Source: a virus | Virus record (IMG/VR): IMGVR_UViG_3300021368_000894 | Coordinates: 1-52,512 of that record | Reading direction: 5' to 3' (one strand) | DNA: 52,512 nt | Shown here: piece by piece, positions 32,294 through 42,581 of the stretch | Numbering within the stretch: position 1 is the first letter of the stretch | How the letters are laid out: each line of letters starts with the position of its first letter | Translations under genes and position numbers: made by a program | Notes under the pieces: model-generated | The model's database searches: none | Told to the model about the DNA's origin: nothing | What the model saw: the letters and a program-made list of their open reading frames with translations, nothing else

Positions 32294-35200
32294 ACCGAAG
32301 CAACAACTCTAATATCTTGGATCTTAGGAACATATGATGGGTCGTCAGTCTTCATTGAAATCTTAACTCCGAATGAAGTAAACTCATCTAAATTGTCCAC
32401 TGTGTATCTAAACTCTTGATACGATGTCTGCTCTTCTTTTTGAGCGGAGATTGTATTTTGTGGTGTGGCGAGTTTAGGTGTATCCTCAAATCCAGTTCCA
32501 TTAAACAACTCCCATTCAATATCTTCAAACTTCTTCTGGACAGAAGTTGTCTTGGTCTTGTATGCGAGTTGGATGTTCTCACTATCAGTTACATTTGCAG
32601 TGATGATAACATCAATTGCAGTTGCACCTTGTGTAAGACTAATCTCCTTAGTTGTATACTTGGCAACAGAAGAAGTGTCTTTTGCACTGTCTTCAGAAAC
32701 AAAGTCTACACCGTCAGAGAATGTCATCTTCTTGACTTCATAATATCTTTCATCTCCTGCTCCTAGATTCGACCAAGAAACAAGATCGCCAACTCTAAAG
32801 ATATCAGCAGACTGATCAGCAACTTGCTGGGTTCTAATGAAAGAACCAGTTCCACTAGCACTAGAGTAATCAGAATTGATTGGTTGCTTATCATTCTCTA
32901 AAGTCAGAGTCTGAGAAGGAACATCCCAAATACGGACGGTTCCGTTGATCAAGTTGTCGTATTTTTCAGTAGTATTAGAAGGATTGATTCCAGTAACCAA
33001 TTGACCGAAGGAGAAACTTGGATTTACCTTGATTGCTCCAGCAGCACTTACCACAACTGTGTTACTTTCTAATGCACCACTCTCTTGTGATTGTAGTGAG
33101 AAGAAGAGTTGCTCATTTGCTTTGAAAACATTGTTATTCTTAACTTTAACAAAGATAGTATTGTCGGAGTTTCTATACTTAACAACCTCACCACGAGAAC
33201 CAGATGCCTGGATATTTTGAGCATCGTTACCAATACCTTCAACAGTCTGACCAACATTGATAACAATTGGATTGCTGTTACCGTCTAGGTTACCACTTAG
33301 AGTCAATCTGTATACAGGATAGAACTCAATAACTTGATATCTCTTACCATATCTGTTCTCTTTACCAGAAGCATTCTCGATTCTGTTAGAAGATAGTTTG
33401 ATAGAAGATGTCTTGAGATCAAGGATCGGAGACAGATATGACTTAGTAGAAGAAAGTGTCAGTCTGTAGACAAGACTATTGCCGAGGTTATTAAGTAGAG
33501 TATTGATGTCTGATGCAACAACCTTTTGATTAATAAAGAACTGTTCTTCATTGAGGAACGTTCTTTCAAAATCAGCAACAGAATAAGAAGTATAGTTTTC
33601 AGTATTAGAGTCAACTGGAACTACATTAGTTGTCTTGATTGAAGTATCAATGTTCGTAGATGGAGACTGAATATATGAGAACTGAGCAAGAACTCTCTCA
33701 TACTTCTTATTAGAAGTAATAAGTCCACTAGCACCACCACCAAATACTGTATCTGCTGCTCTACCAATTCCTGACACACAGAATGTATCAACACCACAAT
33801 TAGATACCTTGAACAGAGTGGTGTTCAGTGCTCCTTGTGTGAATCCAGCAGTAGTCTCTAGATTCTTGAAGAACACATATGAACTACCATCTTCAAATCC
33901 ATGGTTCTTATGGTTGACTTTGATAATATTGTTGTTATTCTTGAACAACTCAGATGTTGCATTAGCATTAGCAAATGCATAAGTCTCAAGAGGATCATTG
34001 ACCATTTTCTCATAACCAAGTGACTGGTTAGTGATGTCAATGGTTGCGTTGGAAGAGATGTCAAACTCAGCACGATATAGAGTGAACTTGATATCTTCAA
34101 ACAGATCCTCTACCCATGAACCAGTGTTCTGTGACTTGTAGACAGAACCAAGTGATGGGTTAGTAGTAACTGTAGTATTGGTTGCGATTTCAGTCTCACC
34201 AAGTTTAGACGCCCAGATGCTATAATCTTGAGAATCTGTCTCAACAACCAGAGCATACTCGGTATTGTTCTGTAGATATACGGGATAGTCGAAGTGGAAC
34301 TTGGTTGGAGTTGTAGATGGAACAACGCCAGTGGTGTCTGTAGCAACACCCATTCTAACAGCAGGTTCTGTAATTTCGATCTCTGCTTCAATAACTGCTC
34401 CGCCATTGCCGAGTCCTGTACCTCTAATAACAATCGAAGGTGGTTCAGTATACCCTCTGCCAGCAAGAGTGATAGTAGAATCGTAGATTAAACCACCAGA
34501 GACTACAACCGTGCCTGTTGCGTTGCTACCGCCAGGTAGACTTGGAGACTCAACAGTAATAGTAGCAGTGTCATAGTTATCACCAGCATTAGTAACCTTC
34601 AGACCAGAGACAACACCAGAGTCCTTAGCAATTCTTGCAGTAATCTCAGTGTTGTTTGCATTGTTGAATGTAGTGATAGAAGAGATCTTCAGACGCTCAT
34701 CAGGAACGAATGAAATGCCATTGTTGTTGTCAAGAACGACAGTGTAAACTTGCTCATTGGTCAAGACAATCTCATTATCTTCTGAGATAGCAAGTTCATT
34801 GTTGTTCTTATCAAGAACCTTCAATACAGGACCAGATGCGTTGCTAGACTCTCCAGAAATGATCTCGTCCTTGAGAATAGTAACAGTGTCAGAAACGTAT
34901 ACCTTTAGGTAGGTATAAGGTTCGACAACAACCTCAGTTCCAGGAACAACATTCTTGCCTGGTTTCTCGGAGTTGACATCAGTCAGATATACACGAAGAG
35001 GAATGGTGTCGCTCTTAGTGCTGAGGAACAGATCTACACCAGTTGTGAATACACCACCCTCATAGTTCTCAACCTTAAAGGTTTGAGCGAGTGGGTTTGG
35101 TTTCTGCTCTTGCTCGGTGTTGCTAGAGACCAACTGGGTTCCTTCATTAGACTTGAAGTAAGCAGGTTTCGTAGATACGATAGAAGCAGGATTCTCTGGT

Positions 35201-38200
35201 AGCAGACCAGTTGCATAGAACTTAGTTTCTGCGAAGGTCTCTACGATTGCCTTATCTGCATTGGTGCTGCTAGATGTAAATCTGAGAGTCTTCTCACCAG
35301 TAGTGATTTTGACTTCTTCAGAACTTGCATCATAGGAAACAGTCTCTGCATCACCTGTCCATTGTGCTGCTTGACGTGGTGCCTTACCAGCAGGAATTAG
35401 GATGATGCCACTTGCATTACCATTTGCATCAGTAATGATAGGAGCATTGAATGTAGACAGAGAGTTGCCAGGGATTCCAGTGAATCTGATATCAGGAACA
35501 ACCCAACGGTTGATCTTCTTGCCTTCTAGGAATACAAATACTTCAGTCTTGGGTTTCAGTCTACGGATGTTGAACTTAACAGGAATGCTACGAGCAAAAT
35601 ACTGCAAGGAGTTGACAATAGACTTGCCACCACTTGTCTTAGTAGATACGCCCTTAGGAGTTTCGTTGTTCTGTGGACTGATGTTAGAAGAACTTGCAAC
35701 AGATGCAGGTGTTACCTCTTCTGCAACAATCTCATCATTCGTCTTAGACAGACCGTTGATATTATAGAAAGATCTCTCGGTTCCATTCCATGTTACGAGG
35801 AATGAGTTATACAGACTGCTGAATGCAGACGAGATATCATCCTTAGCAAGGAAAGGAACAAACAGGTTGGTGTTGTTATCTGTTACCAGAGGAACAGTGT
35901 TTCTGTCATACCAGGAATCAACATTAGGATCTACAGCAAGATCACCAACATACTGGAGAACAACAAATGGGTTTGGATTGATAGTCTTGGTAGCAAAGTT
36001 ATTACCAAGTAGTCTCTGGTTTGTGAATGGCAGAGAAAGAACACCATTGTTGTTTACATAACCAGCAACTCGTCTCTGGTCTTCTCTGGTGTTGACTTCT
36101 TTGACGAGGAGACTCTCTTCACTAACTTGTGGTCTCAAAACAGACTGCTGAGAATCGATAGCACAAGAGTAGTCAATAGACTTGACATCTCCCTTATGTG
36201 TTTCAAAGTTATCAACATAGAAACCAGTCTTAAATCTGTCTAGACCAATCTCATCCTGAACTTGCATATTCAATGCTTGCTGCTCAAGGATGCTTAGTGA
36301 TGTGTAATACTCAAGACGCTCGACACGTTGATTGAGTTTACCGATGTCCTTCATCGTGTAACGCTTGTTCTCTACAGGAACAATTCTTACATCTCTATAA
36401 CTATCGGTGTATGCAGGAACATACAGATAGAACAAAGGAATAGAATCACTAAGCGTCTCGGGTCTAGATGGGTTCAGTGAAGAGTTGCCCTTCTTGACAA
36501 TGAAACTACCTTGAGTGTTCAGGAATACACCATCAATTCTGTCCAGATACTGATCCTTGTTATACTTAACAGTCCAAGGTAGATTTGCATCATCAGATGG
36601 TGTGCTGGATGGAATACCAGAGGTTGCAGTGAATGACAGATATTCGTTCTGTGCAAGGAAGGATCTATCCTGATATCCAGGAAGGATGTTTGTGTTGTCA
36701 ACCTTAGGTCTGAAGTCAATGACATCCTTGAGGGATACCAGACCACTGACAGAAGAGTTGAATGTAGGAATCTCAGTCTCGGTAACACCTGCTTCATGCA
36801 GATAAGAGTCAATGGTGCAGAAGTCACCTTGTGAATGCTCGAAGTAATCGAATGCAATGATCAACTGTCCTGTAGGAGCAGATACTCCTGGTTTCAGAAC
36901 TAGTCTTGCAGTATCATAGAAAGTATCTCTTTGACCATTGTCGAAAGTATACTTATCAGTTACATCTACTCCAGAAACTAAGTTACCACCTGCATCTACA
37001 GTAGGAGGTGCAGATACAGAACCTTCATAGACATATCTCAGTTTGTATACGTCAGAATAAGAGACGATCTGGATAGTCTCACCACCGTTCTCTTGTCCTC
37101 TAAATGGAACAATATTTGTTCCACCAGACTGAACAATAATTTGCTTGTTTTCAACAGAAGTCTTCAGTCTTGGTTTTGCCTTAGATACCTGCAGTGTAGC
37201 AGTCAACTTCAATGTTGGGAAGTTGATAGCAGGAACATCGAATGTAGGATCTCCTACCTCTGGATTAGCAACTCTATTCTCTAGTGCTGCTCTAATTTGG
37301 TCAATGTTGCCAAAGTAGTTCTCTGGGAAGTTAATGGTAACACTACCAGCAGTCAGGTTGCTATCAGACTGCTCAATGGTTACAAATGAAGGGTCAATGT
37401 ATACAACGTCACCCTTCTTCAGTGCTCCTGTGAATGGAAGCAAGACAGGAGGATCATTGACAGGATCTGCTGCTGGTTCGGAATCGTGAATTGCAACACC
37501 AGGATCGAGAACAGTAATCAAGAAGTTTTCTTGAGTGAACTCAGCAAATCTCTGTGTTCCGAATGGGAGTTGTGCAGCAAACGTTAGGTTACCGCTACCA
37601 GAAGATGCAGTAGTAATGAAGTCTCTTCTAAAGTAGTAAGTGATCTTAGAATCTTCAGATGAATCAATCAGTGACTTGATCTGCTTATCGCCTGTTGGGA
37701 ATACTAGAGTTCCTACTGGATTCTCGATAAGAGGTCTCTGGTTTACAACAGATGCATTGACAACATCTGCTTGCAGAGTGCGATCTAGATAGATTCTTGA
37801 TCTCTTGACGCCATCAGGTCTAGTTGCATATTGAACAACATACTTGTATACATTGCCATCAACGTCGGAGAACTGAACGAGGTCGCCTTGGACAAGATTT
37901 CTCGATGCATCACCATTGAAACCATTACACTCAATGAACTTGTATCCTCTGGTTCCAGAGAATGTAAAGTCGGTGATAGAAGTAGTTGTGGTATAACCAG
38001 TTCTCTCTAGTTCGATGTCAGCAGAGAACTTGTTCTTGCTACCAGAACCAAAAGCAGAATACAGAGACTTGACGTTCTTAGGTGAGTAAGTATATACTGT
38101 ATTCCTAAAGAGAACAGGAACAATTGTTGCTGTGTTCAGTGGAAGTGGAGTAACGCCACCAATTTCTACTACAGGTGGTTGTGAGAAAATTTGTGTAACT

Positions 38201-40563
38201 GCTGTCCTGTCTTTGACAAATACTCTAGAGATAGCACCAGACCCTTGAATTACCATCTCAATGGCACTTCTAGGATACTCGACACCATCTAGAGAGATGA
38301 CAGGGTTTCCTACGTTGTAGGAGTCACCACGCTTGACACAGATAAAGTGAGATACGGTGTTCTCTACAGCAATCTTGAGAGTTCCACCATCTTCTCCGAG
38401 GATGGTTTCTCCAGGTGAGAATACACCAGTCACCATAGTGACAAATAGTTTATTGATAGATGAATAGGTTGCAGATGTGCCGCCTTCAATGACAGCAACT
38501 GCTCCACTAATAGCACCGTAAACATACTTACCAGGAGTGAACTCATCTCCTACAATAGTCTCTTCAAGAAGAAGACGAGTGAAGAACTCAGGAGCAAAGA
38601 ATGAGAAGTCGAAGATAGAGTTATACTTTTCGACACCACCAGTCAGTTTGCCCTTAGAAATGATCTTGTCAGTGTCCTGGTTGAAACCAGAACTTACTTC
38701 CTTAAGTGCAATGTTCTTTGGTTTTGCCAGACCTACAATAGGTGTAATAGATTCGTTGTAATCTCTAATATTAAATAGAGGAGAGTTTCTTGTTTGAACT
38801 TCAACCTCAGTCTTATACAGTTCACGAATAAGGTTGACAGAATCTGTTAGATCATAATCAACTAAGAATAAATCTAGTTCACCACGATTACCCTTAACAG
38901 TCAGTTCAATATATGTTGCTGCTCCAGTTCCATCAATCTCAGGTCTTCTAACTTTAGAGAAAGAAAGAACATCAACATATGAATAAGTATTAGTATTTCC
39001 ACCGTCAGAACGAGTCTTGATGAACCACAGTCTAGAAATAGTTGACTCTAAGAAAGCATCAGTAAAACTATCTGCATTGTAAGCAGTATCTTCAATAGAA
39101 CAGTAGATAGTTTTGATGCCATCAGTTACTTCATATCCCAATCCACGGCGATCAATAGTCTGCTTAACGTCAGCATCTGCTTCAGTATCATTCAAACCTA
39201 CAGTACCATCATTATATACAGAGTTCAAGAATACAGTAGGATATGCATTCAGTTCTGCACCTTCTGAGTTTAAAGGTGTAGTGCCATATACATTAGTAAT
39301 ATAGAATGAAGTCAGACCAGATGTCTTAAGAGTTTGATTTTCTCTCTTAAGTGTATCTCTTGCTTTGTCAATATCAATATACTTGGTCTCTTTGTTCTTG
39401 ACCTCATATCCTTTGATGTATGCTTTACCAGCACCAATAGTTCCTACTAGTTTTGCTTCAGCAGTATTAGGGTCTAAACCATTAACAAGATCGTTGTCAT
39501 CCTTAGTATAGAATCCAAGGTTATCATTTTGTTGGTAGTATTCTCTAACTTGCAGAGGGAATGGTTCTACAACATAGTCGCCAGACTCATCAAAAGTCTT
39601 TTTAGCAAGTGCTGCTTCAACCAAAGAGAAGTCATTCGCTTTGAGTTGCTTCTGAATGACACCACTCTTGACGAGCAGTAGTTGGATGAAGTTCCTATCA
39701 GTTAGAGCAAAGTATTCATACTTGACCAGTTCAAGATCAATCTTGAGACGATGTGCTCCAGGTGCAGAGAAGTTAGAGAAACCTCTTGCGTTGTCATATA
39801 GAGATGAATCTTGTTCTGGTGTTACCAGACTTTCAGAAATTTTAAAACCAACCTTAGCGGATGGTTGATCGTAGTATTTGTTAATAACGAGCAGTTGCTC
39901 GGAGTTTCTTACAAAATATCCATTCACAAAATAAATACCTTCTTCTACTTTAACAGCAGAAGCATACCCCATTGCAGGACTGTCTAAGAAAGACTCTACG
40001 CCTGTATCAGGATCGGTTACAGTGATTGATGTAGGCAGAGAGACCCCATCAGTTCCAACGACCAACAGAGGAGAGTTGACGCCCCCGACAACCTCCAATG
40101 TTTCGCCTTGACGGAATCTCTCTTCATCACCAGATGCACCACTATCCAGGTAGTTAACGTAGATAGTGTCAGATTCTGTATCAGAACCATATTCTGTTGC
40201 TACAACAGTAGCAACAACACTCGAAGAAATGCCCTGAACCTTTAGACCGACAAGGGTCTTGATGTCATACTTCTGGTAAGTAATGTTGCCATCATCATCA
40301 GTAACTGCTACTTCAGATACCGACGATAACTTAACAAAATTGAGTCTTGTGTTGAGACCTACTTCTCCAGGCACAACAAGATCGCCTTGCTTGAAGACGT
40401 TTCTACCAAAGTTTTCTAATTGAGTCTGCAGAACAGACTGGAGGGTGGTTAACTCTCTAGCCTGAACTGCATACCCTGGTCTGAATAGAACCTTATAGAA
40501 ATTTTTCTTTGGGTCAAAGTCTTCAAAGTAAGGCGATGTATTTAAGTTAGTATTCTGGGGCAT
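32290..40563 (-). CDS. 2757-aa baseplate-associated protein, DUF4815-like
   Basis: The N-terminus (YFEDFDPKKNFYKVLFRPGY followed by A-V-Q-A-R-E-L-T-T-L-Q-S-V-L-Q-T-Q) is the hallmark of DUF4815-type virion proteins of large phages. The N-terminal half includes a helical stretch (RVERLEYYTSLSILEQQALN) near residue 1420. Near residue 1654 VKFNIRRLKPKTEVFVFLEG fits the Ig-like strand of this family. F-x-x-G-E modules occur near residues 673, 715 and 1900 (EIISGESSNASGPVLKV), G-x-G-Y modules at about 1990-2045, then beta-rich sequence to the end. No enzymatic motif. Position between gp8 and the gp9/10-like gene implies a baseplate or proximal-fibre role. Preceded by a hairpin with a late promoter box in its loop. 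Confidence 0.82.
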   Translation of the reverse strand: MPQNTNLNTSPYFEDFDPKKNFYKVLFRPGYAVQARELTTLQSVLQTQLENFGRNVFKQGDLVVPGEVGLNTRLNFVKLSSVSEVAVTDDDGNITYQKYDIKTLVGLKVQGISSSVVATVVATEYGSDTESDTIYVNYLDSGASGDEERFRQGETLEVVGGVNSPLLVVGTDGVSLPTSITVTDPDTGVESFLDSPAMGYASAVKVEEGIYFVNGYFVRNSEQLLVINKYYDQPSAKVGFKISESLVTPEQDSSLYDNARGFSNFSAPGAHRLKIDLELVKYEYFALTDRNFIQLLLVKSGVIQKQLKANDFSLVEAALAKKTFDESGDYVVEPFPLQVREYYQQNDNLGFYTKDDNDLVNGLDPNTAEAKLVGTIGAGKAYIKGYEVKNKETKYIDIDKARDTLKRENQTLKTSGLTSFYITNVYGTTPLNSEGAELNAYPTVFLNSVYNDGTVGLNDTEADADVKQTIDRRGLGYEVTDGIKTIYCSIEDTAYNADSFTDAFLESTISRLWFIKTRSDGGNTNTYSYVDVLSFSKVRRPEIDGTGAATYIELTVKGNRGELDLFLVDYDLTDSVNLIRELYKTEVEVQTRNSPLFNIRDYNESITPIVGLAKPKNIALKEVSSGFNQDTDKIISKGKLTGGVEKYNSIFDFSFFAPEFFTRLLLEETIVGDEFTPGKYVYGAISGAVAVIEGGTSATYSSINKLFVTMVTGVFSPGETILGEDGGTLKIAVENTVSHFICVKRGDSYNVGNPVISLDGVEYPRSAIEMVIQGSGAISRVFVKDRTAVTQIFSQPPVVEIGGVTPLPLNTATIVPVLFRNTVYTYSPKNVKSLYSAFGSGSKNKFSADIELERTGYTTTTSITDFTFSGTRGYKFIECNGFNGDASRNLVQGDLVQFSDVDGNVYKYVVQYATRPDGVKRSRIYLDRTLQADVVNASVVNQRPLIENPVGTLVFPTGDKQIKSLIDSSEDSKITYYFRRDFITTASSGSGNLTFAAQLPFGTQRFAEFTQENFLITVLDPGVAIHDSEPAADPVNDPPVLLPFTGALKKGDVVYIDPSFVTIEQSDSNLTAGSVTINFPENYFGNIDQIRAALENRVANPEVGDPTFDVPAINFPTLKLTATLQVSKAKPRLKTSVENKQIIVQSGGTNIVPFRGQENGGETIQIVSYSDVYKLRYVYEGSVSAPPTVDAGGNLVSGVDVTDKYTFDNGQRDTFYDTARLVLKPGVSAPTGQLIIAFDYFEHSQGDFCTIDSYLHEAGVTETEIPTFNSSVSGLVSLKDVIDFRPKVDNTNILPGYQDRSFLAQNEYLSFTATSGIPSSTPSDDANLPWTVKYNKDQYLDRIDGVFLNTQGSFIVKKGNSSLNPSRPETLSDSIPLFYLYVPAYTDSYRDVRIVPVENKRYTMKDIGKLNQRVERLEYYTSLSILEQQALNMQVQDEIGLDRFKTGFYVDNFETHKGDVKSIDYSCAIDSQQSVLRPQVSEESLLVKEVNTREDQRRVAGYVNNNGVLSLPFTNQRLLGNNFATKTINPNPFVVLQYVGDLAVDPNVDSWYDRNTVPLVTDNNTNLFVPFLAKDDISSAFSSLYNSFLVTWNGTERSFYNINGLSKTNDEIVAEEVTPASVASSSNISPQNNETPKGVSTKTSGGKSIVNSLQYFARSIPVKFNIRRLKPKTEVFVFLEGKKINRWVVPDIRFTGIPGNSLSTFNAPIITDANGNASGIILIPAGKAPRQAAQWTGDAETVSYDASSEEVKITTGEKTLRFTSSSTNADKAIVETFAETKFYATGLLPENPASIVSTKPAYFKSNEGTQLVSSNTEQEQKPNPLAQTFKVENYEGGVFTTGVDLFLSTKSDTIPLRVYLTDVNSEKPGKNVVPGTEVVVEPYTYLKVYVSDTVTILKDEIISGESSNASGPVLKVLDKNNNELAISEDNEIVLTNEQVYTVVLDNNNGISFVPDERLKISSITTFNNANNTEITARIAKDSGVVSGLKVTNAGDNYDTATITVESPSLPGGSNATGTVVVSGGLIYDSTITLAGRGYTEPPSIVIRGTGLGNGGAVIEAEIEITEPAVRMGVATDTTGVVPSTTPTKFHFDYPVYLQNNTEYALVVETDSQDYSIWASKLGETEIATNTTVTTNPSLGSVYKSQNTGSWVEDLFEDIKFTLYRAEFDISSNATIDITNQSLGYEKMVNDPLETYAFANANATSELFKNNNNIIKVNHKNHGFEDGSSYVFFKNLETTAGFTQGALNTTLFKVSNCGVDTFCVSGIGRAADTVFGGGASGLITSNKKYERVLAQFSYIQSPSTNIDTSIKTTNVVPVDSNTENYTSYSVADFERTFLNEEQFFINQKVVASDINTLLNNLGNSLVYRLTLSSTKSYLSPILDLKTSSIKLSSNRIENASGKENRYGKRYQVIEFYPVYRLTLSGNLDGNSNPIVINVGQTVEGIGNDAQNIQASGSRGEVVKYRNSDNTIFVKVKNNNVFKANEQLFFSLQSQESGALESNTVVVSAAGAIKVNPSFSFGQLVTGINPSNTTEKYDNLINGTVRIWDVPSQTLTLENDKQPINSDYSSASGTGSFIRTQQVADQSADIFRVGDLVSWSNLGAGDERYYEVKKMTFSDGVDFVSEDSAKDTSSVAKYTTKEISLTQGATAIDVIITANVTDSENIQLAYKTKTTSVQKKFEDIEWELFNGTGFEDTPKLATPQNTISAQKEEQTSYQEFRYTVDNLDEFTSFGVKISMKTDDPSYVPKIQDIRVVASV

Positions 40564-40586
40564 TGTGTATTACTAACATTCTGATT

Positions 40587-40614
40587 TTCCTAACCTTATT
40601 TAGCAGGTTAGGAA
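40587..40614 (-). terminator. 9-bp perfect hairpin after gp8 with late promoter box in loop
   Basis: Arms 40587-40595 and 40606-40614 are perfect 9-base complements around a 10-base loop that contains TAAATA. No T-run follows on either strand, so intrinsic termination is uncertain; RNA 3'-end stabilisation of the gp8 message is an alternative. Confidence 0.6.
40597..40604 (-). promoter_or_regulatory. late promoter box in the post-gp8 hairpin loop
   Basis: Minus-strand GCTAAATA, 33 bases before the ATG at 40563; the same octamer precedes the giant fibre gene. Confidence 0.6.
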
Positions 40615-40618
40615 TAGA

Positions 40619-42523
40619 TCAGAACTCAATTACCAACTTAATGTCTTCAATTTGGTCAGCAGCACGGGTGATCAATCTTCTGTTCTCAACATAGATGATA
40701 TCACCGGAGTTAGGTTCAATCTCAGGAACACCGAAACCATTGGTGAATGATACACCAAGTAGTGTGGTTGCAGTAGTCGTAGCGTCAGGTGAACCAGCAG
40801 ACAGCGAAGCAGCACCAGTGATAGGAGTGCCTGCCTCGAAAGGTCTTACAACACCATTATCAGAGTGGAGATCAGGTGACTGGATATACTTAAGAACACC
40901 CTCAGTGGTTGAACCAGAATCCAGGGTCCAGGAAACAACGGTGCCGCGAGCGGTGCCTCCACCTGCAAGAGGTTGAGTGATTACTTCGTCCTGAACGTAA
41001 TCAGTTCCACCAGTACCAGAAATCTTAACAGCAAAGAGACCGTTGAGAGTGTCTAATGTTGCGAAATCAGTTGTACCCCAGTTGAATGGGTCCTTGATGA
41101 TGCCGATACGACGGAAGTCGTTGTCAACAGGGAAGTCGCCAGAACCTTCTGCATAGGTCAGACGGATGTTCGTCATAACGCGCTTAGCGTTAAGTTCCAG
41201 TTCAAAGTCAGAACCGTGACCACCTTGAGGAGGAAGAATAGGCTCAAGTGCGCCAGTTCCAGTAACACCAGTACGTGCAGTAGTTAGTGCTTGATCCGCA
41301 TAGAGACCATACTTCAGACCACCAACAGTTGCACCGTCGTCAAGTGCGATAGAAGCATAGGTGTAACCTGCACCAACAGTAACCATCTTAACGGAATCGA
41401 TTGTTCCGCCGCTAACTACGATCTCAGCAACTGCTTCAGTTCCAGAAACTTGTCCATCACCCAAGACAGGTGCGTAGTGAGTTCCGTTTGGAAGACCGGA
41501 TCCAAGATCTTCAATCAAGCAGATGTCAATAGCACCATCAACAGCAAGTGCTTCAGTTGCTGCACGAGTTGATTCTGCAGTTGAATAAGGAGTTGCGCCA
41601 AGGTTAATTGGCATGAAGTTGGTAGAAAGGAATCTCAGAACATCATCGGTTGGGATGGTGTACATGTACTTCCAGATGTAACCTGAACCAGCAGCTGCAG
41701 CGACAGTAGTATCAGCAGCTTCAGTAAAGATTCCAGTTCCTGCGGTGTAAGTTCCTTGACCTGCAGAAGGAGTAGTCTTTGGTTCATAAACTGGGTTAGG
41801 ATCAACCTGACCTGGGAACTCACCATTATAGAGACACTTAAATACTTCGTAGTTGCTGTTAACAACGTAGAACTTAGCGTCACCAATGTTGCTAGCACCA
41901 GTAGTAGATTGCTTACCTACTTGACCAGTTGTGGTTGCGGAATAATCAGGTTTCCACATATCAAAACGTGGTTCCGTTGCAAGAAGGTTCCAATCGTAAC
42001 GTGTAACAACGCTTCTCGCAAACTGATCAGTGATACGCTTAGCAGCAATAATCTCATCGTAGACATCAAACTTCTCACCTTGGTTGTCAAGAGGAGTAGG
42101 AGGAGTATCTTCTGTTGCGTAACGGTAAACTCCAGCTTTTGCTTCAGCACCAGTATCTGCTGATCCGTTCCAACCTTCTAAGGTTGCACCTGGAAGAGGA
42201 GCAGAGTTTACGGAAGGAGTTACATTACTAAGAACGAGTGAGTTATCATATACTTCTTCAATAGTAGCTCTAAATGGGGAGTTTGTCCAAGTATATGTTC
42301 CGTTGGCATCAGAAGCGACATAAACGGATTGGTTAGCGACAAAAGCAGTAGCATTCGCGGAGAAAATCTCAAGGAATGCGTCCCAGCGTTGGGGGCGACC
42401 AACGAAGAAATACATTCTAGTCTTTTCTGCGCTATCCTGACCGCCGCCTACTGGTTCGCTAAGCGACTCTAAAAATTGTTTCGCGTTAAAAATACGAAAC
42501 TTATCTGAGATGATTGCAGCCAT
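40619..42523 (-). CDS. gp8: baseplate wedge subunit (T4 gp8-like), enlarged
   Basis: 634 aa against 334 in T4. In T4, gp8 dimers form part of the baseplate wedge with gp6, gp7, gp10 and gp53. Conserved landmarks: a start with AAIISDKFRIFNAKQFLES; MYFFVGRPQRW near residue 40 (T4 'F-I-T-F-G-R'); GSGYIWKYMYTIPTDDVLRF near 280 (T4 'G-Y-V-W-E-Y-L-F-E-I-P'); RRIGIIKDPFNWG near 470; and a C-terminal GDIIYVENRRLITRAADQIE followed by 'D-I-K-L-V-I-E-F', nearly the T4 ending. The extra length includes G-x-G-Y material around 361-397 (TVGAGYTYASIAL) and about 500-515. Two late promoter boxes precede the gene; its ribosome binding site is weak. Confidence 0.92.
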   Translation of the reverse strand: MAAIISDKFRIFNAKQFLESLSEPVGGGQDSAEKTRMYFFVGRPQRWDAFLEIFSANATAFVANQSVYVASDANGTYTWTNSPFRATIEEVYDNSLVLSNVTPSVNSAPLPGATLEGWNGSADTGAEAKAGVYRYATEDTPPTPLDNQGEKFDVYDEIIAAKRITDQFARSVVTRYDWNLLATEPRFDMWKPDYSATTTGQVGKQSTTGASNIGDAKFYVVNSNYEVFKCLYNGEFPGQVDPNPVYEPKTTPSAGQGTYTAGTGIFTEAADTTVAAAAGSGYIWKYMYTIPTDDVLRFLSTNFMPINLGATPYSTAESTRAATEALAVDGAIDICLIEDLGSGLPNGTHYAPVLGDGQVSGTEAVAEIVVSGGTIDSVKMVTVGAGYTYASIALDDGATVGGLKYGLYADQALTTARTGVTGTGALEPILPPQGGHGSDFELELNAKRVMTNIRLTYAEGSGDFPVDNDFRRIGIIKDPFNWGTTDFATLDTLNGLFAVKISGTGGTDYVQDEVITQPLAGGGTARGTVVSWTLDSGSTTEGVLKYIQSPDLHSDNGVVRPFEAGTPITGAASLSAGSPDATTTATTLLGVSFTNGFGVPEIEPNSGDIIYVENRRLITRAADQIEDIKLVIEF

Positions 42524-42544
42524 TATTGTTTTTCTCTGGGACGT

Positions 42545-42552
42545 TATTTATC
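42545..42552 (-). promoter_or_regulatory. candidate late promoter box upstream of gp8
   Basis: Minus-strand GATAAATA, 22 bases before the gp8 ATG; second of two closely spaced boxes. Confidence 0.5.
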
Positions 42553-42557
42553 TGATT

Positions 42558-42565
42558 TATTTATA
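42558..42565 (-). promoter_or_regulatory. perfect T4-type late promoter box upstream of gp8
   Basis: Minus-strand TATAAATA, 35 bases before the gp8 ATG, lying between 6-base inverted repeats ATCTGA/TCAGAT at 42550-42555 and 42577-42582. Confidence 0.7.
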
Positions 42566-42581
42566 TTGATTTATTTTCAGA

